Notes under the pieces: model-generated | What the model saw: only the letters and a program-made list of their open reading frames with translations | Told to the model about the DNA's origin: nothing | Database searches by the model: none | In this document: piece after piece, positions 58,603 through 64,000 of the stretch | Numbering within the stretch: the stretch's first letter is position 1 | How the letters are laid out: the number at the start of each line of letters is the position of its first letter | DNA from: CAILZL01 sp963791615 | GTDB taxonomy: Bacteria > Pseudomonadota > Gammaproteobacteria > Steroidobacterales > Steroidobacteraceae | Direction of reading: 5' to 3' | Length of the DNA stretch: 64,000 nucleotides | Assembly (NCBI GenBank): GCA_963791615.1 | Contig: CAWBTE010000017.1 | Location: 186,001-250,000, forward strand | Made by a program: the position numbers and the translations under genes

Positions 58603-60019
58603 CTACCTGACTCTGATCACGCCAATGCCGTTTTCGATTTCGATACGTGTTCCGAATGGCGCAGAGAGCGCCTGCACTTTCTCCAGAATCTGTCGAGCTG
58701 CTTCTGGCGAGGGCGTGACCGGATTGCCTCTCTTTACAGACGGCCACGTGCCATCGCGCCCAAGATCCGCCGGATAGATGCGGACTTCAACCAGCTTGCC
58801 CTTGTCGTAGTGGCTGGTGGTCAGCAGTGCTTCCTTGTTGTCGGGCTGGTGCACCAATGCTCTTGTTGTACCGGCGCCGGGCGGAAGCCCCGCCGGATTC
58901 ACCACATCGTCGGTTGGCCCGTTGTGTATGAAGAAGTTGGACAACCCGTAAAAAATGGGTTTGCCCTTGTATATCTCGATACCACGCAGGGTATGCACAC
59001 CGTGGGCAACAAACACATCTGCGCCGTTGTCGATCATCTGATGAGCGAAATCAATCAGGAAATCAGGCGTGCTGAGAATCATGGCTGTACGCCTGAAAGG
59101 CGAACGAGTTCTGGTGAACATGAATCCCCACGGCCATGAAGTCAGCCATCTGCTTGCCACCACGCACACTGGCAATCATTCCCCTCAGATCAGCGGGATT
59201 CATCGCATATGAAAGGTCTCCCGGCTTCGGCCCCACCTTGTAGCGCGACCCGAACAGTTGCAGGCGATCCGCTGGCTCACGCTCGGATACCGGCGCCAGC
59301 GGCGTGTTGACTTCGCCTCTTCTGGCAAACACCGAGTCGCGAATCTGCTTGAGAGATTGCATCTGCTCGGCGGTCACGACGTTGGAGACATTGAGCTTCA
59401 AAAAATTCATGCCCGGGCGGTTGTTGGTTGCTTCCCCTTCCTCTTCGTGATCCACCGACCAGATGCCGATCCCCGCAACCAGTCCCTTGGGCGTTAACGC
59501 GGTGGCGGCCCTGCGCGCCTCGGCGAGGTTTTTTCCAGAACCGGCCTGTGCAATGCCTGCCTCTGCCAGCATCCGGTTCTGGTTGAAAATACCCTCGATG
59601 CCTTCTTCAATGCCGTGATTGTTGGCGGTGGTCACCATATCGATGCCCATGCGCTTCAGCTCATCGAGAGTGCTGTCCGGATTGCGTTCCCCGTCATTAC
59701 CGAGTGGCCCTTCCAGGTTCGCAAACGTCATGTCGGCTTCGCGCATGATCTTCGCCAGCTTCTCGTGTGCCGGGTCGATGGAGCCCACCGGTCTGCGCAT
59801 AAGAATGTCGCCGACCGCCGCGAAGGTGAAAGGTTGAGTGATCTTCAAGGGCAGGTCTTGCGCCGGATCGTATTTAACAGGCAGCAAGGTGGCCGCATCC
59901 GCAGTGGTTGCCCCTTGTCCCATTGCATAGGGAGCCACTGCCACCAGCCCGACCATCACGAACAGGCAGCGGAGCGCGTGGGACTTGAACGAAACGGCAT
60001 TGCCTTCAAGTGTCGTCAT
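58603..60019 (-). CDS. CapA family (PGA_cap) metallophosphatase-fold protein, one frameshift
   Basis: When joined, about 470 residues. The first half (60019-59063) has a signal peptide (CLFVMVGLVAVAPYAMGQ) and the CapA core: FTFAAVGDILMRRPVG, MTFANLEGPLGNDGERNPD, GIDMVTTANNHGIEEGIEGI and FMAVGIHVHQNSFAFQ. The second half (to 58603) continues STPDFLIDFAHQMIDNGADV and VFVAHGVHTLRGIEIYKGKP. The frame slips by one base near 59080 (DSQHA* against DS-STPDF). CapA proteins are tied to poly-gamma-glutamate capsule but many are uncharacterised esterase-like hydrolases. A fragment of a close relative lies at 37.3 kb. Confidence 0.85.
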
Positions 60020-60195
60020 GGAAGTAAGCTCCAGCGGTTGGTATTTTTATCAAGAGCAGGGAACAGAGGCACAAGCAGCCATCACAGCATTGGTGCGTGA
60101 CCACCTAGTGTCCGCTGCATCGTGCCAGCGATGCACGCTGCGCCGAAAGCAGCTTTGCAATTGCTGACGTTGCTGTCATTTTGATGTCGAAAAGA

Positions 60196-60271
60196 TGGTG
60201 CCGACTGAGGGATTCGAACCCCCGACCCCCTGATTACAAATCAGGTGCACTACCAGCTGTGCTAAGTCGGC
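60196..60271 (-). tRNA. tRNA-Thr (anticodon TGT)
   Basis: The 76-base gene on the minus strand folds as a full cloverleaf. The acceptor stem is GCCGACT / AGTCGGC, the anticodon stem CCTGA / TCAGG with loop TTTGTAA, and the T arm GGGGGTTCGAATCCC-like. The anticodon TGT reads ACA threonine codons. CCA is encoded at the 3' end. Confidence 0.95.
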
Positions 60272-60417
60272 AATGATTGGCGAATGCCGGAATTACAAGA
60301 CCACGCCTGCGCGCGGGCCGCGATTGTAGCGGGTCGAAGCGACTAATTCACGCGCTGGTTCACGCGCTGGCGCACTCCCGGGCTGACGGTTCGTGGCTAG
60401 CACAGTGCAACTCGCGC
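60272..60417. other. Spacer between tRNA-Thr and the MITE-like element
   Basis: About 145 bases with a degenerate direct repeat (TTCACGCGCTGG, copies near 60348 and 60359). No gene seen. It must contain the tRNA promoter, but no boxes stand out. Confidence 0.5.
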
Positions 60418-60560
60418 AGAACCTGTTCAAAGTCTCGATCAAGGGATGCAGTGCAAGGCGGAACTGACCAAAAAAACGCAGCGTACACGGAGTACGTGAG
60501 TATTTTTTGGGCAGTTCCAACGCAGCAATGCGCCCTTCAGCGAGACTTTGAACAGGTTCT
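60418..60560. mobile_element. MITE-like element with 20-bp perfect terminal inverted repeats
   Basis: AGAACCTGTTCAAAGTCTCG at 60418-60437 is matched exactly by CGAGACTTTGAACAGGTTCT at 60541-60560. The 143-bp element has an inner stem (GGAACTGACCAAAAAA / TTTTTTGGGCAGTTCC). It is non-coding. Its last base is the final base of the stop codon of the SPOR gene, so the element abuts that gene exactly. Confidence 0.85.
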
Positions 60561-61258
60561 CAGCGGCTGGACGATGTGCTGGATGTAGCACTCTGCGTGA
60601 CGTTCGCTGCCGCACAGGCCCTGGTTTCGAGTCGTACGATGCCAGCGGATTCGGGTTGCAGCAGCGCAGGGTCGATGGCCTGGCCGGGTTCCTGCAGGCT
60701 GACATCCAGCCATTGGGCCTGACCGGGACGGGTACGGGTCTGTACCACTGGCTGGAAGCCCAGTTTGGTGATTTCTGCGCTGCGATTGTCGGCGCGCCCC
60801 TGTTCGGAAAACAGGCCCAGCGACAGCACGGGCGGAGTGTCTTCAGCCAGCACATAGGCATCGGAAATACCGGCATCGTGCAGTTTTTTCAGCGTCTGCT
60901 CGGCTTCGGCAACGCTGGCAAAGCCTTGCAGGCTGACCCAGAAACCGGAGAACACTTCAGCGTTTTCGTTGCGCGCTACGCTGCTGAAGCCGGCCGCTTG
61001 CAGACGCTCAGCCAGCGCGGCTGATTGTTCGGCATCGGCCAGCGGGCCAACGCTGATACAGGTGAGTTCGCTGTTGATTTGTGCAGCGGCTGCGGCAAGT
61101 TGTTGATCGGTCTCATTGGCCAGCCGCAAGCTCGGCGCCTGTTGTGGCGTGGCGGCGCTGACCTCGGCAGTCAGGCTGGCTTCCGGCACATCCACATACT
61201 GAGCCCAGAAGTAGACACAGACATTGGCCAGTATCAGCAGCAGTGCAACAGCGCGCAA
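60560..61258 (-). CDS. SPOR domain membrane protein
   Basis: A 232-residue inner-membrane protein. One N-terminal helix (AVALLLILANVCVYFWAQYV) is followed by a periplasmic region. The SPOR domain, which binds denuded peptidoglycan at division sites, lies at about 65-145 (LTCISVGPLADAEQSAALAE, RLQAAGFSSVARNENAEVFS, GFWVSLQGFASVAEAEQTL). A C-terminal region of 80 residues of unknown fold ends in Ser/Thr repeats (SATSSTSSSR). It is downstream of the birA-coaX block on the same strand, the usual gammaproteobacterial order. Confidence 0.83.
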   Translation of the reverse strand: MRAVALLLILANVCVYFWAQYVDVPEASLTAEVSAATPQQAPSLRLANETDQQLAAAAAQINSELTCISVGPLADAEQSAALAERLQAAGFSSVARNENAEVFSGFWVSLQGFASVAEAEQTLKKLHDAGISDAYVLAEDTPPVLSLGLFSEQGRADNRSAEITKLGFQPVVQTRTRPGQAQWLDVSLQEPGQAIDPALLQPESAGIVRLETRACAAANVTQSATSSTSSSR

Positions 61259-61287
61259 TTCAGTGTGCTTCCTGGGTGTTGATCGAG

Positions 61288-61557
61288 TTATTTCTTGCCG
61301 GCAAGCCAGTAGGCCGCCACATCCGCAATTTCGGCTTCGCTGAGTTCGACCTTGGTTTTGCTGTGCGTTACCTTGCCGGACACCACATCACGAATCAGTG
61401 ACTCCATGCTGCGGGTGGTTTCGCCCTGCCAGTCCTTGGGCTCATGACAGGACGCACACTTGGCGTCTGCAACCACCTTGCCTGCGACCACATCGGCCGC
61501 CAACGCGGCAGAACTCACCAGGCTTGCAGCCAGCATCAGAGCAATGAAATAACGCAT
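61288..61557 (-). CDS. Small class I cytochrome c
   Basis: An 89-residue periplasmic protein from the ATG at 61557; the longer frame to 61779 reads through a REP pair. A signal peptide (MRYFIALMLAASLVSSAALA) precedes the mature cytochrome. The heme site is CASCHE. The usual axial methionine is probably in TTRSMESLIRDVVSG. The end AEIADVAAYWLAGKK is the typical last helix. It sits between coaX and the SPOR gene, an unusual place for a cytochrome. Partner unknown. Confidence 0.83.
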   Translation of the reverse strand: MRYFIALMLAASLVSSAALAADVVAGKVVADAKCASCHEPKDWQGETTRSMESLIRDVVSGKVTHSKTKVELSEAEIADVAAYWLAGKK

Positions 61558-61625
61558 GGTGAACTCCTTGAACGGCTGACGAATGACCTCGTCGCTGCGG
61601 CATGATAACCGAGACCACAGATCTA

Positions 61626-61770
61626 TTAACCCGGCGGACAACAATGTCCGGCATGGCGATGCAAGTTCTTGTGTAGGGGCGGCTCGTGAGCCGCCCTCTT
61701 GCGCCTTTGAATACAGGAAGGGCGGCTCACGAGCCGCCCCTACGTCGGATAAGGTTGTCCGCCGGGTTAA
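61626..61770. repeat. Nested inverted repeat with a GTAG REP pair inside
   Basis: The outer arms TTAACCCGGCGGACAAC (61626-61642) and GTTGTCCGCCGGGTTAA (61754-61770) are perfect over 17 bases. Inside lies a family 1 REPIN, GTAGGGGCGGCTCGTGAGCC at 61673 to CACGAGCCGCCCCTAC at 61743. The right outer arm includes the coaX stop codon. The pattern suggests a REP pair that landed in an older palindrome or terminator. Confidence 0.85.
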
Positions 61771-62543
61771 TAACTGCACTGAGCCAGCCCCCGTAACACC
61801 AGATCCGGCACCAGCTGGCTGGCGATGCTCAGTTGTGTCTGCAATGCGGGCGCTGCGCCGCCAGTGAGCAGCAGCCGTACGTTACCAAACTGGGCAAGGT
61901 GTCGATACGACGCTTCAATCAGACTACAGGCAGCGCGCAGCGAACCCATCTGCACACAATCACGGGTGTTGTTGGCGAAGAAACTGCCCGACGCCTGATC
62001 CGGCACATCGGGACGGGACGCACGTTCGGCAATATCGCTGGTATGACGCAACAGGCTGCTCGTCATCAGGCTGGGGCCGGGCACGATCAGGCCACCGAGA
62101 TGTTGACCCTCGCCGGTTACAGCATGGGTGGTCACGGCATCCAGAGTCATGGCAGTGCCGACGGATACCACCAGCGCGGTAGTCGGCGACAAGGCATACG
62201 CGCCCAGCAAGGCCAACCAGCGATCCACGCCCAGCTGTTGCGGTTGCAGATAAGCATTGCGAATGACCTGACCATTCACTGTCGCCTGTGCCGTCGCCGT
62301 GACAAACACGGGCTCGATCTGCCAGCAGTCACGCGCCGCCTGTCGCACCTGTTCGGCAATAGTCTCGCCCGCCACATTGGACACCCACACTGCACTGACT
62401 TGTCCCGCCGGTGCAAACACCTGCGTACCCAGTTGCGCCGTGCTCAGGCCACCATGCGCGATGGCCTGCTGTTCAGACAGGCCTTGTACCGATTGCACTG
62501 CCCACTTGATACGGGTATTGCCGATGTCGAGTAACAGACGCAT
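61767..62543 (-). CDS. coaX: Type III pantothenate kinase
   Basis: A 258-residue protein of the CoaX family, which phosphorylates pantothenate in the first step of coenzyme A synthesis. Motifs: LLLDIGNTRIKWAVQSVQ (phosphate-binding), LGVDRWLALLGAYALSPTTA with the catalytic aspartate, LVVSVGTAMTLDAVTTHA, and GGLIVPGPSLMTSSLLRHTS. The ATG shares bases with the birA stop (TGATG), so the two are coupled. Confidence 0.94.
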   Translation of the reverse strand: MRLLLDIGNTRIKWAVQSVQGLSEQQAIAHGGLSTAQLGTQVFAPAGQVSAVWVSNVAGETIAEQVRQAARDCWQIEPVFVTATAQATVNGQVIRNAYLQPQQLGVDRWLALLGAYALSPTTALVVSVGTAMTLDAVTTHAVTGEGQHLGGLIVPGPSLMTSSLLRHTSDIAERASRPDVPDQASGSFFANNTRDCVQMGSLRAACSLIEASYRHLAQFGNVRLLLTGGAAPALQTQLSIASQLVPDLVLRGLAQCSY

Positions 62544-63560
62544 CAGGTGGGCCTCAGACTGACTTCACCAGAGACAAACTGCCTGATGCCAGCCGGCGTG
62601 TCGAGCAGCAACGCGCCCTCTACCGTGATGCCCCGCGCAATACCCAGCACGCGCTGCTCGCCTTGCAGCACCTGCACTTCTGCCTGGTGCAAGACGTTGT
62701 ACGACTGCCACTCGTCCATGAAGTCCGCGAAGCCAGCTTGCGTGAATTGCATCAGGCAGGTTTGCAGTTCGCAGGTAAATGCCGCTACCAGTGTATTGCG
62801 CGAGGGACAACACTCGCCGAGGATTTCATGCAGGTCGCAGATGGCCAGTTGCTGGCCTTGCAGCTGGGCGCGACTACTTGCCGACAGCCGCCAGTTAAGG
62901 CCAACGCCAATCACCACATGCGCCGGACCATCGGGCTCGCCACGCATTTCAATCAGCACGCCCGCCAGCTTGTTGCCATGCCAGAGCAGATCGTTGGGCC
63001 ACTTCACGCCGACTTCCTGAGCGCCAATGCACACCAAAGCTGCGCAGCACCCGCACCAGCGCCACGCCTACGACAAGACTCAACGATGAAAGCCCCGCTG
63101 GCATGGTTTCAAACAGCCAGCCCAGCGACATGCAGATGCTTTCACCAAAGGGCGCCAGCCAGCTGCGCCCGCGACGGCCACGCCCGGCCTGCTGCAACTC
63201 GGCCACGCACAGCATCGCCTGCCCGGATACGGTCGCAGGATGTTCGGTGACAAAGCGATTGGTGGAATCCACTGCAAACAGCACATGTATCTGCTGCAAC
63301 GAGGTTGACTGCGCCGCACACAGGGAGTGCAGGCGTGGTGAGTCATACAGATCCACCGCGAAGGGCAGACGATAGCCCTGATGATGCGCTTCGATGTCGA
63401 TGCCCAGATCGCGCAGGCCATGAATCAGCTTCCACACTGCGGCACGCGTGACCTGCAGTCGCTCGGCGAGACGTTCTCCCGAATGTAATTCGCCATCCGC
63501 CAGCAACGCCAGCAATTGCTCACGGCGTGGGATATCGATGGTTACGGAAGCGGCATTCAT
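62543..63560 (-). CDS. birA: Biotin-protein ligase / biotin operon repressor BirA, one frameshift
   Basis: When joined, about 338 residues, close to the usual 320. The N-terminal winged helix (about 10-60) has LLALLADGELHSGERLAERL and QVTRAAVWKLIHGLRDLGID. The ligase core has CVAELQQAGRGRRGRSWLAP, and after the break KWPNDLLWHGNKLAGVLIEM, GVGLNWRL and GITVEGALLLDTPAG. The frame slips by one base near 63037, between LRSFGVH and IGAQEVGVKW. BirA is normally essential, so this is very probably a consensus error. The start overlaps the plsY stop (ATGA). Confidence 0.93.
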
Positions 63561-64000
63561 GCGCGCGGTTTGAATAGCCAGAGTTTACGCGCGCGATTTT
63601 CAGTGCCACTGCGCATGCGCTGGATATTGCTGCGATGTGTGAACACGACGAACACCATCATCAGCACACCAAATACCCGCAAGGGCTGGTTATCAACCGG
63701 CCCGGCCAGCCATACCCAGACATTGAAACCTGCGGTGGCAAGCATGGTGCTGAGTCCGACAAAGCCGGTCAGCATCAATACCAGCAGCCAGCAGCCCAGC
63801 ACATACGGCAATGCTGCGGGCGCAAGCCCTGCTACTACGCCCACCAGCGTGGCCGCGCCCTTGCCGCCGCGAAAACCAAACCACAGCGGATACACATGGC
63901 CCACCACTACCGCGATGGCGCAGCCGATCTGCAACCAGACAGGTTCGATGGAACCGGTCAGGCTGGCGAACGACCAGAACGGCAAAAACGCCACCGCCAG
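63557..64000 (-). CDS. plsY: Glycerol-3-phosphate acyltransferase PlsY, 5'-partial
   Basis: The last about 147 residues of PlsY, the membrane enzyme that acylates glycerol-3-phosphate from acyl-phosphate. The start is beyond the window edge. It shows the helices and the catalytic region around YPLWFGFRGGKGAATLVGVV (the G-F-R-G-G-K-G motif), then ALPYVLGCWLLVLMLTGFVG and VFTHRSNIQRMRSGTENR. It is coupled to birA by a four-base overlap. Confidence 0.92.
   Translation of the reverse strand: MAVAFLPFWSFASLTGSIEPVWLQIGCAIAVVVGHVYPLWFGFRGGKGAATLVGVVAGLAPAALPYVLGCWLLVLMLTGFVGLSTMLATAGFNVWVWLAGPVDNQPLRVFGVLMMVFVVFTHRSNIQRMRSGTENRARKLWLFKPRA

Noticed and set aside
59063..59175. Programmed frameshift in the CapA gene
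   Set aside because: No slippery heptamer or downstream structure was seen, and similar one-base breaks occur in many unrelated genes of the window.

Overview
The window is about 64 kb of GC-rich (near 60 %) chromosome. It looks like an environmental gammaproteobacterium from the Xanthomonadales / Nevskiales / Steroidobacterales side. The evidence is the plsY-birA-coaX-SPOR-tRNA-Thr block, two TorF-type porins, hemP, csrA, full-length ppc and zwf, and GTAG-type REP palindromes like those described in Stenotrophomonas. The assignment is an inference from gene content, not from a marker tree.

Layout. 1-6.4 kb: broken photolyase, a Gfo/Idh oxidoreductase with a PLDc_N/TPR protein, a GlcD-like FAD oxidoreductase, a thioredoxin-fold protein, a secreted Fe/Mn superoxide dismutase and a DUF1801 protein. 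6.9-11.1 kb: convergent zwf and ppc. 11.2-16.9 kb: a BrnT/BrnA pair, a PhoX-type phosphatase and secreted proteins of unknown role. 16.9-18.1 kb: a Fur-box hemP operon. 18.1-26.3 kb: a complete Kdp potassium system (small ORF-kdpF-A-B-C-D-E, all on the minus strand). 26.4-29.3 kb: divergent PuuC-like dehydrogenase and omega-aminotransferase (polyamine or beta-alanine catabolism). 29.4-37 kb: two TorF porins, motAB, envelope enzymes and csrA. 37-58 kb: a sugar / cyclitol catabolic region with an aldo/keto reductase, two half-size YdcZ transporters, a PQQ dehydrogenase carrying an internal cytochrome c, an IolC-IolJ fusion, an RpiR regulator, a secreted FG-GAP protein, a four-gene oxidoreductase/epimerase operon, MmsA/IolA, a LysR regulator, an SDR and an SMP-30 lactonase. 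A small foreign-looking cassette (54.1-56.4 kb) interrupts it, with a Tdi1-like immunity protein, a DUF5343 + Swt1-type HEPN pair and a nucleotidyltransferase remnant. 58.6-64 kb: a CapA-family protein, tRNA-Thr, a SPOR protein, a small cytochrome c, coaX, birA and partial plsY.

Two features cut across the window. First, at least twelve single-base indels break otherwise intact conserved genes, including birA, which is normally essential, and kdpB. This points to consensus errors in the assembly, so frameshifted genes are listed as single genes spanning the break. Second, the intergenic spaces are rich in palindromes: several sequence families of GTAG-headed REP pairs, often supplying the stop codon of the neighbouring gene, and two MITE-like elements with perfect 31-bp and 20-bp terminal inverted repeats.

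The best candidate for a poorly described system is the DUF5343-HEPN pair at 54.7-55.9 kb. Next are the extra small membrane peptide, the KdpE-box-like site and the Shine-Dalgarno-masking hairpin at the head of the kdp operon. No CRISPR array, rRNA or prophage was seen.
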